From contig NZ_STGB01000001.1 in assembly GCF_005222815.1 (NCBI RefSeq), positions 992,001 through 1,056,000 on the forward strand: a DNA stretch of 64,000 nt, read 5' to 3'. Made by a program: the position numbers and the translations under genes. The DNA is from Roseomonas sp. AR75. GTDB taxonomy: Bacteria; Pseudomonadota; Alphaproteobacteria; Acetobacterales; Acetobacteraceae. Of this stretch, positions 29,349 to 37,037 are shown piece after piece. The notes beneath the pieces are model-generated. The model had not been told where the DNA came from. It searched no databases and saw nothing but the letters and a program-made list of their open reading frames with translations. Numbering within the stretch: the first letter of the stretch is position 1; the number at the start of each line of letters is the position of its first letter.

Positions 29349-29447
29349 CGCCCCCACCCCAACCCTCCCCCGCAAGCGGGAGAGGGAGCGGGTGGCGCTT
29401 CAGTCTCCCTCTCCCGCGAAGCGGGGGAGGGCTGAGGTGGGGGCGGC
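29349..29447. repeat. GC-rich palindromic intergenic repeat, two inverted copies (2 and 3)
   Basis: Copy 2 (about 29349-29389) and copy 3 (about 29404-29447) face each other in the gap between convergent NIPSNAP and racemase genes. Each has the CCCTCCCCCGC / GCGGGNGAGGG hairpin and the outer CCCCCACC or GGTGGGGG arm. The two together could form one long cruciform. Confidence 0.75.
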
Positions 29448-29448
29448 G

Positions 29449-30141
29449 CTACGCCGCCGCGCGCTGTTCCATCACCTGGCGCGCCAGCCACGCCGTCGCG
29501 CTGATCGAGGACAGTGCCGGCTTGCCGAAGCGCTGCGACAGCCCCTCCAGCACCGCATGCGTCGGCAGTTGCGAGCAGCCGATGAACAGCGCGTCCACGT
29601 CGGTCCCCATCGTGCGCTCGGCGAGGTCCAGCACCTGATCGGACGTGATGGCGCAGAGCGCCGCGAGGTCGGACGCGCGGAAGCTGGCCAGCCGGTCCAC
29701 GGCAACGCCGCCATCGGCCAGGAACTCGGTGAGTTGCTCGTTCACGCCGTCCTGATAGGGTGTGACGACGGCGATGCGCCGGGCGCCGGCGTCCTGCAGC
29801 GCCTTCACCATCGCCCCGGCGGTGGTGACCACCGGCAGGCCGGTGGCGCGCGCAAGGTCCTCCGCGAGTTCGGCGTCGCCCGCGGGGCCGGAGATGAAGC
29901 CCGCGGCCGTGCAGCCATAGGCCACGATGTCATGCGTCGCCGGCGAGAAGTGCTGCGCCGCCAGCGCCAGCGCCGCATCGCGATAGGCGGGCATCGTCGC
30001 CTTGGTGAGCAAACCGCCCGACGTCCTCGGGATGCCGACCCGGGTGATCTGCGTGCCCGGCGGCATCCAGGCCGCCAGCTCGCCTTCCATCGTCGTGTTG
30101 CTCTCCGGCACCATCAGGCCGACGCGCAGGGGCTTGGTCAT
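29449..30141 (-). CDS. Asp/Glu racemase-superfamily protein (maleate isomerase / arylmalonate decarboxylase-like)
   Basis: 230 residues with both family cysteines: YGCTAAGF (Cys77) and FIGCSQLPT (Cys189). The N-terminus RVGLMVPESNTTMEGEL matches the maleate cis-trans isomerase and arylmalonate decarboxylase group (V-P-S-S-N-T-x-M-E). Having both cysteines points to an isomerase or racemase rather than the decarboxylase, which keeps one. The start overlaps the CMD stop by ATGA, as the last gene of BNR-CMD-racemase. Confidence 0.85.
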   Translation of the reverse strand: MTKPLRVGLMVPESNTTMEGELAAWMPPGTQITRVGIPRTSGGLLTKATMPAYRDAALALAAQHFSPATHDIVAYGCTAAGFISGPAGDAELAEDLARATGLPVVTTAGAMVKALQDAGARRIAVVTPYQDGVNEQLTEFLADGGVAVDRLASFRASDLAALCAITSDQVLDLAERTMGTDVDALFIGCSQLPTHAVLEGLSQRFGKPALSSISATAWLARQVMEQRAAA

Positions 30142-30710
30142 GCGGCACCTTTCGGCAGGGGTTGCAGCGGCGGCGCCATGCCGTCGGGCAAAGGCGGCTG
30201 CGCGGTGTTCAGCACCATCGCGAGCATCGCATAATAGCCGCAGAGCGCCAGCAGATCGAGGATGGCGGCACGGCCGAACTTCGCTTCCGCCGCCGCGAAC
30301 AGCGCATCGGGAAGCTCGCCCGTGTCATGCGCGGCCAGCGCGATCTCGTAGACCAGGCGCTCATCCTCCTGCATCGGATCGGGGCGCCTGCCCTGCCGGA
30401 TCGCCTCGATGATCGGCTCCGGCACGCCCTCGTTCCGCGCGATGCGGGAATGCGCGACCCACTCATACTGGCAGGTCCAGTGGCGGGAGGTCACCAGCAC
30501 GACGATCTCCACCAGCCTCTGCGGCAGGCCGGTGCCGAAGCGCAGATGCTCGCCCAGCGCCTGGATTCGATGCGCAAGCTTCGGATGATGCATCAGCGCC
30601 AGGAACGGGCCGCGGACGCCGCCGCGCGGACCGCCGGCGATCTCGGCCGCCAGGGCGCGCTGTGCCTCGTCCATCGCCTCCGGCGGGACGGCGGGGAACC
30701 GTGTGCTCAT
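30138..30710 (-). CDS. Carboxymuconolactone decarboxylase (CMD) family protein
   Basis: 190 residues from the ATG at 30710, which overlaps the stop of the BNR gene. The core VEIVVLVTSRHWTCQYEWVAHSRIARNEGVPE is the family helix with the C-x-x-E-W-x-x-H set. Longer than the AhpD type, as in the group often annotated as CMD without demonstrated enzymatic activity. Overlaps the racemase start. The tight three-gene coupling suggests one pathway. Confidence 0.85.
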   Translation of the reverse strand: MSTRFPAVPPEAMDEAQRALAAEIAGGPRGGVRGPFLALMHHPKLAHRIQALGEHLRFGTGLPQRLVEIVVLVTSRHWTCQYEWVAHSRIARNEGVPEPIIEAIRQGRRPDPMQEDERLVYEIALAAHDTGELPDALFAAAEAKFGRAAILDLLALCGYYAMLAMVLNTAQPPLPDGMAPPLQPLPKGAA

Positions 30711-31768
30711 GCCGCTTTCCAGCCCATCTGCGCCGCCTTCAGGGTCGGCCGGGTGATCGAATGCGCCGCCTGGCGCGTGCCCTTGGGGAGCGATCGCCAG
30801 AGCAGCGCGCGCAATTCCCCGAAGACATGCGGCAGTCGAACGAAGGTCTCGCCGCCATCGGTGCTTCGGAACAGCTCGCCGAGGTTGGTGCAGACGAAGA
30901 TCAGCATCGGATCGGCGGCGTCGGTCGCGATGCACCAGACGCTGCTGTCCCGCGCGCCGGGCAGCTTCGCGTCCTCCCAGGTGCGCCCATGGTCGCGCGA
31001 GCGCAGCAGAAAGCCGTCATTCCCCGGCGGGCCGTTGCCGTTGGCGAGGAAGACCACGCCGGTGCCGTCGGCGCGCGGCTGCACGCCGCGAGTGTAGGGC
31101 CAGGGCGAGGGCAGGTCCTGAAGCTGCCAGCTTTCGCCGTCGTCCTCGCTGCGATGCAGGCCGCGATTCGTCGTCGCCAGCAGCGCCTTGCCGCCGCCGG
31201 GCAGCGGGATCACCGCAAGGCCATGCACGTCGCCCGAGACCAGGCCGGCATCCTTCTTCTCCCAGGTCAGGCCGCGATCCCGACTGCGATAGATGCTGCC
31301 GATCTCGACCGACGCCCAGACCGTGCCGTCGTCCACCGGATCGAACAGGATCTGGGTGACGCGGGTCGGGCCCATGTTCTGTTCGGAGAATTGCGCCATG
31401 CCCGGCGCAGAAAGCTGCTGCCAGGTCCTGCCCGCATCGGCGCTACGCCAGAAGGCGGCCGGCCGCGTGCCGGCGATCAGCACATCCGGGCCCTTCGGGT
31501 CGATCGCCAGGGCCCAGACATCCTGCATGGGCGATTCCATCGGCGTCCAGCGCGCCGTCGCCTCGTCCCAGCGGTAGAAGCCCATGTCGGTGCCGGCGAA
31601 AAGCCGGTCCGGCCGCGCGGGATGGCACGCCATGGTCCAGACGCGGGCTTCGAGATACATGCCGGAATGGCTGTTGGGATGCACCCAGGTCTCGCCGAGA
31701 TCGTCGCTGAACCAGGCGGAATGACCGGCGGTGCCGGCATAGACATGCACGTCGCGTGCGGCTTCCAA
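30707..31768 (-). CDS. BNR/sortilin-like beta-propeller protein
   Basis: 353 residues built of Asp-box-like repeats (S-x-D-x-G-x-T-W): FSDDLGETWVH, RSADAGRTWQQ, RSRDRGLTWEK, RSEDDGESWQL, RSRDHGRTWED, RSTDGGETF. I place the start at TTG 31768 because AGGAGG lies five bases upstream; the open frame continues upstream to 32176 but only as the shadow of the divergent TctC gene. No signal peptide, so likely cytoplasmic. Probably not a sialidase: no catalytic Tyr/Glu or Arg triad is apparent. First gene of a coupled three-gene unit. Confidence 0.75.
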   Translation of the reverse strand: MEAARDVHVYAGTAGHSAWFSDDLGETWVHPNSHSGMYLEARVWTMACHPARPDRLFAGTDMGFYRWDEATARWTPMESPMQDVWALAIDPKGPDVLIAGTRPAAFWRSADAGRTWQQLSAPGMAQFSEQNMGPTRVTQILFDPVDDGTVWASVEIGSIYRSRDRGLTWEKKDAGLVSGDVHGLAVIPLPGGGKALLATTNRGLHRSEDDGESWQLQDLPSPWPYTRGVQPRADGTGVVFLANGNGPPGNDGFLLRSRDHGRTWEDAKLPGARDSSVWCIATDAADPMLIFVCTNLGELFRSTDGGETFVRLPHVFGELRALLWRSLPKGTRQAAHSITRPTLKAAQMGWKAA

Positions 31769-31883
31769 CGTCGCCTCCTGTCCGGTGCTCGCGGCTCGGC
31801 CTTGACCGGTCCCACAAACTAATCCCAGCATGCGGTAAATCTCAACAGCCGACCACCCTGCGGCGAGAACGGGAGGAGACGTG

Positions 31884-32861
31884 ATGGTTATGCGCGCGAC
31901 GCGACGCGGGCTGCTACTGGGGGCCGGCGCCCTGCCCTTCCTTGGCCGTGGCACCGCCGCCCAGGCCTGGGCGCCGACCCGGCCGGTGCGCATCGTCATC
32001 GGCTTCCCGCCCGGCGGCGGCATCGACATCCTTGCGCGGCTGATGGCGCCGAAGATGGCGGAGAAGCTGGGCCAGCCCGTGGTGGTGGAGAACCGTCCGG
32101 GTGCGAACGGCCTGCTCTCCACCGAGACGGTCATCCGCGGCGATGCGGATGGCCATGCCATCCTGTTCGGCACCACCGGCGTGCTGGCGGTGAACCAGGC
32201 GCTCTATCCCGACAAGGTTGACCTGCTGCGCGACCTCGCGCCGCTGTCGCATGTCGCGTCCCTCGACTTCGTCATGGTGGTGAATCCGGAGGTGCCGGCG
32301 CGGACGCTGCCCGAGTTCATCGCGCTGGCGAAGGCGAAGCCGGGCGAGCTGAATTTCGGTTCCTCCGGCAATGGCGGGTTGCCGCATCTTTCAGGCGAGC
32401 TGCTCAATGCGCAGGCAGGCATCCGCACCGTGCACGTTCCCTATCGCGGCAGCGCGCCGGCCTATGCCGACCTGATCGGCGGCCGCGTGCAGTTCATGTT
32501 CGACGCCTTCGCCATCGGTCGCCCGCATATCGAGGCCGGGCGCGTGCGCGCGCTGGCCAGCACGGGATCGAAGCGCATGGCCACGCTGCCGAACGTGCCG
32601 ACGATGAAGGAGACGCTGCCGGAGTACGAGGTGCAGAACTGGTACGGCATGTCCGTGCGTGCCGGCACGCCGGAGGCGGCGATCAACCGGCTGCAGCAGG
32701 AAGTGGCGGCGGCGCTGCGCCAGCCCGACGTGGCCGAACGCGCGGCAACGCTCGGGCTCGATCCCGTGGGCAGCACGCCCGCCGAGTTCGCCGTCTTCCA
32801 GCGCGCCGAGATCGCCAAATGGGGCGGGGTGATCCGCGCCGCCGGGATCAAGGCGGAGTAG
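31884..32861 (+). CDS. Bug/TctC-family solute receptor (no adjacent TctAB)
   Basis: About 325 residues. GGAGGAG five bases ahead selects the ATG at 31884 over the GTG at 31881. Leader MRATRRGLLLGAGALPFLGRG has a twin-arginine-like RR; the mature protein starts with WAPTRPVRIVIGFPPGGGIDIL and contains HVPYRGSAPAYADLIGGRV. Divergent from the BNR-CMD-racemase unit over 115 bp, so it may serve that pathway. A TRAP receptor gene follows 129 bp downstream on the same strand. Confidence 0.9.
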   Translation: MVMRATRRGLLLGAGALPFLGRGTAAQAWAPTRPVRIVIGFPPGGGIDILARLMAPKMAEKLGQPVVVENRPGANGLLSTETVIRGDADGHAILFGTTGVLAVNQALYPDKVDLLRDLAPLSHVASLDFVMVVNPEVPARTLPEFIALAKAKPGELNFGSSGNGGLPHLSGELLNAQAGIRTVHVPYRGSAPAYADLIGGRVQFMFDAFAIGRPHIEAGRVRALASTGSKRMATLPNVPTMKETLPEYEVQNWYGMSVRAGTPEAAINRLQQEVAAALRQPDVAERAATLGLDPVGSTPAEFAVFQRAEIAKWGGVIRAAGIKAE

Positions 32862-32990
32862 CCGCAACCACCCCGGCTTCCCCGCCGCGCCGCCCTGCGG
32901 CAGTCTCCTCCTCCGGGGAGAATGCGTGCGCGGCATCGACCTTGCTTGGCGCAAGGCGGGCCGCGACGCCGCAGGGAGAGAGAGCAGGCG

Positions 32991-34064
32991 ATGAGCAGGA
33001 TCGGAACGTTGGGGCGCGCCCTGCTGGGCGCCGTCCTTGGAACGGCCATGCTGGCGGGCCCGGCCGCGGCACAGGGCCAGGTGAACATCCAGGCCGTCAC
33101 CCAGCCCTCGCCGGCGATCCCGCAATGGACGCGCGTGGACATCCCGATGCTGCGCGAGGGCCTGCCGCAGCAGACCAACGGCCGTGTGCGCGTGACCCTC
33201 GCCTCCTGGCCCGAGCGCAACCTGAACGGACCCGAGATCGTGCGCCTGGTGCGCTCGGGCCAGGTGGATATCGGCGCGGTGCCGCTGAACACCGTCGCCG
33301 GCGACGTGCCGCTGCTCGACATGGCCGACCTCGCCGGCCTGAATCCCGATATCGGCCAGGCCCGCCGCATCGCGGAGGCGCTGACGCCGGATCTGAACCG
33401 GGCGCTGGAGCGGATCGGCGTGCGCATCATCGCCACGGCGCCCTATCCTGCGCAGGTGCTGTTCTGCCGTGACCGCGTGAACAGTCTGGCGGATCTGCGC
33501 GGCAAGCGCATCCGCACCGGCGGCGGCTCGATCAACGATTTCGTCACGGCCGTCGGTGGTCAGGCGGTCGGGATCGGCTTCCCCGAGGTGTACGGCGCGC
33601 TGGAACGCGGCGTGGTGGATTGCGCCATCACCGGCACCGGCAGCGGCAACGGCGCGCGCTGGTACGAGGTGACCACGCACATGTACGCGCTGCCGGTCGC
33701 CTGGTCGACCTTCGGCTACTTCGTCAATCTCGCCTGGTGGAACCGGCTGGACGCGCCGACGCGGGACCTGCTGACCAGCACTTTCGCGCAGATCCAGGAC
33801 CAGCAGTGGAAGCTGGGTGAAGAGGCGTCCGAGGACGGCATCGCCTGCAACATCGGGCAGCGCCAGGGCTGCTCGATCGGGCGCCTGGTCGAGAACCGGC
33901 CGATGACGGTGACGCGCGCCACGCCGGAGGATTTGCAGACCCTGCGCGGCATCCTGACCAACAACGTCTTGCCGGCCTTCGTGCGCCGCTGCGGCGCCGC
34001 CTGCGGCGAGACCTACAATCGCGTCGTCGCGCCGATTTCCGGCGTGCGGTACGAGGCGCGGTGA
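32991..34064 (+). CDS. dctP: TRAP transporter periplasmic receptor (DctP)
   Basis: 357 residues from the ATG at 32991 behind a GGGAGAGAGAGCAGG stretch. Leader MSRIGTLGRALLGAVLGTAM ends near AAAQGQ. The family features are the tail of helix motif NSLADLRGKRIRTGGGSINDF and the VYGALERGVVDCAITGTGSGNG ligand-arginine region. Four cysteines near the C-terminus (ACNIGQRQGC, RRCGAACG) could form disulfides. The partner membrane subunits follow; a strong hairpin separates them. Confidence 0.88.
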   Translation: MSRIGTLGRALLGAVLGTAMLAGPAAAQGQVNIQAVTQPSPAIPQWTRVDIPMLREGLPQQTNGRVRVTLASWPERNLNGPEIVRLVRSGQVDIGAVPLNTVAGDVPLLDMADLAGLNPDIGQARRIAEALTPDLNRALERIGVRIIATAPYPAQVLFCRDRVNSLADLRGKRIRTGGGSINDFVTAVGGQAVGIGFPEVYGALERGVVDCAITGTGSGNGARWYEVTTHMYALPVAWSTFGYFVNLAWWNRLDAPTRDLLTSTFAQIQDQQWKLGEEASEDGIACNIGQRQGCSIGRLVENRPMTVTRATPEDLQTLRGILTNNVLPAFVRRCGAACGETYNRVVAPISGVRYEAR

Positions 34065-34076
34065 GGCGCGCGCGCC

Positions 34077-34102
34077 GGGCCCTGTCCCTTCGGGCAGGGC
34101 CC
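34077..34102 (+). terminator. Strong hairpin between dctP and dctQ
   Basis: GGGCCCTG (34077-34084) pairs perfectly with CAGGGCCC (34095-34102), with an inner CCC-TTC-GGG. Only TTCC follows and dctQ starts six bases later, so it is more likely a partial attenuator or RNA-stabilising end for dctP mRNA than a full terminator. Confidence 0.5.
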
Positions 34103-34107
34103 TTCCG

Positions 34108-34710
34108 ATGCTGAAGGCCGCGACGGCGCTCCGCCGCGGCATCACAGTCATCGCCACCGTGATGGGCGCGATCGCGGGCTGGGGCTTCGTGCTCTGCGCC
34201 TTCTTCATCGCCGCCGAGGTGCTGGCGCGCGCCTTCCTGCGCGTCAGCACCGGCTCCACGGTCGAGATCTCCGGCTACATGCTCGCCTTCGGGCTCTCCT
34301 GGGGGTTGGCGAACACGCTGACGCAACGCGGGCATGTGCGCATCGACATCCTGATCAACCGCCTGCCGCGCGATGCGCGCGTGCCACTGCACCTGCTCTC
34401 GCTCAGCATGCTCGGCATCTTCATCGGCTTCGTCGCCTACGGCGCCTGGATGCTGGTGGATGAGAGCCTGCTGTTCGGCGCCTCCGACATCAGCGCGCTG
34501 CGCACGCCGCTGGCGATCCCGCAAGGGCTCTGGGCGGCCGGGCTCATTGTGTTCCTGGTGCTGATCATCGCGATGTTCGTGGAGAACCTGCTGCTCGCGC
34601 TTGCCGGCGATGCGCGGCAGGTGGAGCGCAACCTCGCCTCCCGCACCTATGGCGAGGAGGCGGAGGAAGCGCTGGAGGCGCTGAAGGACGGCGCGGAGGC
34701 GAAGCCGTGA
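34108..34710 (+). CDS. dctQ: TRAP transporter small permease (DctQ)
   Basis: 200 residues with four membrane segments, including VMGAIAGWGFVLCAFFIAAEVLARAF and ISGYMLAFGLSWGLANTL with the following QRGHVRIDILINRLP, the canonical DctQ cytoplasmic loop (G-H-V-R-V-D). C-terminal tail is acidic. The stop overlaps the dctM GTG start. Confidence 0.88.
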   Translation: MLKAATALRRGITVIATVMGAIAGWGFVLCAFFIAAEVLARAFLRVSTGSTVEISGYMLAFGLSWGLANTLTQRGHVRIDILINRLPRDARVPLHLLSLSMLGIFIGFVAYGAWMLVDESLLFGASDISALRTPLAIPQGLWAAGLIVFLVLIIAMFVENLLLALAGDARQVERNLASRTYGEEAEEALEALKDGAEAKP

Positions 34711-36080
34711 TCGCCGCGGCCATCATCCTCGGCGTCATCGGCCTGTTCCTCGGCCTCTCGCTCACGGGCGTGGTTGGCGCGGAGCAGGGCGCGCTGCTGC
34801 CCACCCTGATGGCGCTCGCGGTCTTCGCTGCCTTCTTCGCCGGCGGCATCTATGTCGGCGCGGCGCTTGGCATGCTGGGCATCCTGGCGGGCTTCGCCTT
34901 TTCCGACCGTCCGTTCTGGACCTTCATCGGCCAGACCGCATGGGGGCCATCCTCCTCCTTCGTGCTGGTCTCCGTGCCGTTGTTCCTGCTGATGGGCGAG
35001 ATCCTGCTGCGCGCCGGCCTCTCCGCGCGGCTCTACCACGCGCTGAATGTCTGGCTGGACCGGACGCCGGGCGGGCTGCTGCACACCAACATCCTGTCCT
35101 GCAGCGTGTTCTCGGCAGTCTCGGGCTCCTCGGTCGCGACGGCCGCCGCGATGGGCTCGGTCGCGCTGCCGTATTTCCAGGGCAAGGGCTATGATTCGCG
35201 CGTGGTGATGGGCTCGCTCGCCGCGGGTGGTGCGCTCGGCATCCTTATTCCGCCCAGCATCGTCTTCATCGTCTACGCGCTGATGACGGAGACCTCGGTC
35301 GGCGCGCTCTACCTCGCCGCGCTCGGGCCGGCGCTGCTGATGATCTTGCTGTTCACCGGCGTCATCCTGCTGAACCGCAAGGCGGCCCCGCCCCCCTCGG
35401 AGCGCATCCCGCTCGGCCAGAAGCTGCGTGCGCTGGTCGGCCTGATCCCGATCATCCTGCTGATCCTGGTCGTGCTCGGCACCATCTATGCGGGGCTGGC
35501 CACGCCGACGGAATCGGCCGCCCTCGGCGTCGTCGCCTCGCTCGGCATCGCGGCGCTGGAGGGACGCTTCTCCTTCCGGATGCTGCACCAGAGCGCGGAG
35601 GCGGCCGCGCGCAGCAGTTCGATGATCGGGCTGATCCTGCTCGGCGCCTATGTGCTGAACTACATCATCAGCCTGCTGGGCGTGCCGCAGATGATCGCCT
35701 CGGTGGTCGATGGCCTGCCCTTTCCGCCCTGGGTGGTCATGCTGCTGATCGTCACCTTCTACATCATCCTCGGCACATTCATGGAGGGCTTCTCCATGAT
35801 CATCACGACGGTGCCGCTGGTCTTCCCGATCGTCGTGTCGCTCGGCTACGACCCGATCTGGTTCGGCGTGGTCGTCACGATGCTGGTGGAGATCGCGCTG
35901 ATCAGCCCGCCCTTCGGAACGGTGCTGTTCGTGCTGCAGGGGATGCGGCGCGACGGCAAGCAGATCGGCGACCTGTTCGTGGGCGTGCTGCCCTTCGTCG
36001 GCGCCTATATCCTGGCGATCCTGCTGCTGATGATCTTCCCCGCCATCGCGCTGTGGCTGCCGAGCGTGGCGGGGCCCTGA
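34707..36080 (+). CDS. dctM: TRAP transporter large permease (DctM)
   Basis: 457 residues, GTG start overlapping dctQ. About twelve membrane segments; the DctM signature appears as FLLMGEILLRAGLSARLY, SVFSAVSGSSVATAAAMGSVALP and GALGILIPPSIVFIVYALMT. The N-terminus has one more hydrophobic segment than a minimal DctM. Completes a TRAP importer energised by the sodium or proton gradient. The gene ends nine bases before the first TTGTCCGGACAA palindrome. Confidence 0.93.
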   Translation: MIAAAIILGVIGLFLGLSLTGVVGAEQGALLPTLMALAVFAAFFAGGIYVGAALGMLGILAGFAFSDRPFWTFIGQTAWGPSSSFVLVSVPLFLLMGEILLRAGLSARLYHALNVWLDRTPGGLLHTNILSCSVFSAVSGSSVATAAAMGSVALPYFQGKGYDSRVVMGSLAAGGALGILIPPSIVFIVYALMTETSVGALYLAALGPALLMILLFTGVILLNRKAAPPPSERIPLGQKLRALVGLIPIILLILVVLGTIYAGLATPTESAALGVVASLGIAALEGRFSFRMLHQSAEAAARSSSMIGLILLGAYVLNYIISLLGVPQMIASVVDGLPFPPWVVMLLIVTFYIILGTFMEGFSMIITTVPLVFPIVVSLGYDPIWFGVVVTMLVEIALISPPFGTVLFVLQGMRRDGKQIGDLFVGVLPFVGAYILAILLLMIFPAIALWLPSVAGP

Positions 36081-36088
36081 GGCGCGCG

Positions 36089-36100
36089 TTGTCCGGACAA
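36089..36100. promoter_or_regulatory. GntR-type operator TTGTCCGGACAA, site 1 (regulator promoter)
   Basis: Perfect 12-bp palindrome upstream of the GntR gene and its small leader frame. Its left half TTGTCC can serve as a -35, followed at 17 bp by TAGCCT (36112-36117), so binding would block the promoter. The same palindrome occurs at 37010, 39315 and 51830, with a one-base variant at 47962. This suggests autoregulation. Confidence 0.75.
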
Positions 36101-36142
36101 CCCGGGCACGCTAGCCTGCCGCGGCAGGGAAGGATCGCCCCA

Positions 36143-36229
36143 ATGACCGACAGTCTGGGCTGGCACCGCGCCTTCGACGTCATCGCGCCATCGGCGCAGG
36201 GCTTCGGCGCCCTGCTCGAGAGGCTCTGA
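36143..36229 (+). other. 28-codon leader frame, possible Asp/Glu-racemase-family remnant
   Basis: An ATG ten bases after AAGGA opens a frame encoding 28 residues (MTDSLGWHRAFDVIAPSAQG, then FGALLERL) and stops eight bases before the GntR start. The first 17 residues resemble the start of arylmalonate-decarboxylase/maleate-isomerase relatives (M-T-D-x-L-G-W-x-x-x-F-G-V-x-x-P-S); the rest does not. It is either the remnant of a deleted gene or a short coupled leader. Confidence 0.4.
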
Positions 36230-36237
36230 GCCGCCGG

Positions 36238-36978
36238 ATGGCGCCGCGCGACCTGTCGCCGCGCCCGCCGCTCTATGCCCGCATCGAGCAGCGATTGCGC
36301 GACGCCATCGCGGAGGGCCGCTATGCCGTCGGCTCGCTGCTGCCGACCGAGGCCGAGCTTTGCCAATCGCTGAAGGTTTCCCGCCACACCGTGCGGGAAG
36401 CGCTGCGGCGCCTGGTCGACGCCGGGCTGGTCGAGCGGCGGCAGGGCGCGGGCAGCATCGTGATCGCGCGGGAGCCGCATCGCGGCGAGGTCTATGCGAT
36501 CCGCAGCCTGGACGGGCTGATGCGCTACGGGGACGACACGCGACTGCAGATCCAGCGCCACGGCCTGGCGCCGCTGAGCCGGGAGGAGGCCGCGCTGACG
36601 CTTGGCGAGATCGGCACCCCCTGGCTTTCGGTGCAGGGGCTTCGCATCGGCCAGGATGGCAGGCCGCTTGCCACCACAGACATCCTGATCCATCCGCGCT
36701 TCGCCGCAATCGAGCCCGACCTGCCCGAGCGCGGCGCGATCCACCGCGTGGTCGAGCAGCGCTTCGGCGTGGAGGTGGCGGAGGTGGTGCAGGAGATCTC
36801 GGCCGGTCCCATGCCTCCCGCGGCGGCCGCCGCGCTGAATCGCAAGAAGCGCGCCACCGGGATGCTGCTGACCCGCCGCCACGTGCTGACCGATGGCGAC
36901 ACGCTGCTGGTCTCTCGCAGCTGGCACCCGGCGGAGGGCTTCACCTATGCCATGCGCCTGCGGCGCCAGGAGGATTGA
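36238..36978 (+). CDS. GntR-family (HutC/UTRA) transcriptional regulator
   Basis: 246 residues. Winged helix-turn-helix at about 8-75 with LPTEAELCQSLKVSRHTVRE followed by ALRRLVDAGLVERRQGAGSI; UTRA effector domain at about 95-240 (SREEAALTLGEIGTPWLSVQ, DILIHPRF, FTYAMRLRR). HutC-type regulators bind short palindromes as dimers and are released by pathway metabolites. The palindrome TTGTCCGGACAA lies in front of this gene and of four more units in the next 16 kb, so I assign it as their regulator. Start at ATG 36238; no strong ribosome site, so it may be coupled to the preceding small frame. Confidence 0.9.
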   Translation: MAPRDLSPRPPLYARIEQRLRDAIAEGRYAVGSLLPTEAELCQSLKVSRHTVREALRRLVDAGLVERRQGAGSIVIAREPHRGEVYAIRSLDGLMRYGDDTRLQIQRHGLAPLSREEAALTLGEIGTPWLSVQGLRIGQDGRPLATTDILIHPRFAAIEPDLPERGAIHRVVEQRFGVEVAEVVQEISAGPMPPAAAAALNRKKRATGMLLTRRHVLTDGDTLLVSRSWHPAEGFTYAMRLRRQED

Positions 36979-36981
36979 GGC

Positions 36982-37010
36982 TTCACGCGGGGCGGCACGC
37001 GGGCTAGATT
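36982..37010 (+). promoter_or_regulatory. Candidate promoter for the PuuE-like/PrpD unit
   Basis: TTCACG (36982-36987), 17-bp spacer and TAGATT (37005-37010). The operator palindrome begins on the last base of the -10, and the start codon follows 27 bases after it, so the 5-prime leader would be very short. Confidence 0.4.
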
Positions 37011-37021
37011 TGTCCGGACAA
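37010..37021. promoter_or_regulatory. GntR-type operator TTGTCCGGACAA, site 2
   Basis: Perfect palindrome ending 16 bases before the ATG of the PuuE-like gene and overlapping a -10-like TAGATT. Position over the transcription start fits repression. Confidence 0.75.
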
Positions 37022-37037
37022 GTATCGGGATCCCGCC

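Noticed and set aside
29349..29447. CRISPR-like array from the clustered palindromic repeats
   Set aside because: Only two inverted copies with no unique spacers of constant length; the unit is a dispersed intergenic repeat.
31769..32176. N-terminal extension of the BNR propeller gene
   Set aside because: It is antisense to the start of a TctC gene, and a perfect ribosome site marks the TTG at 31768.
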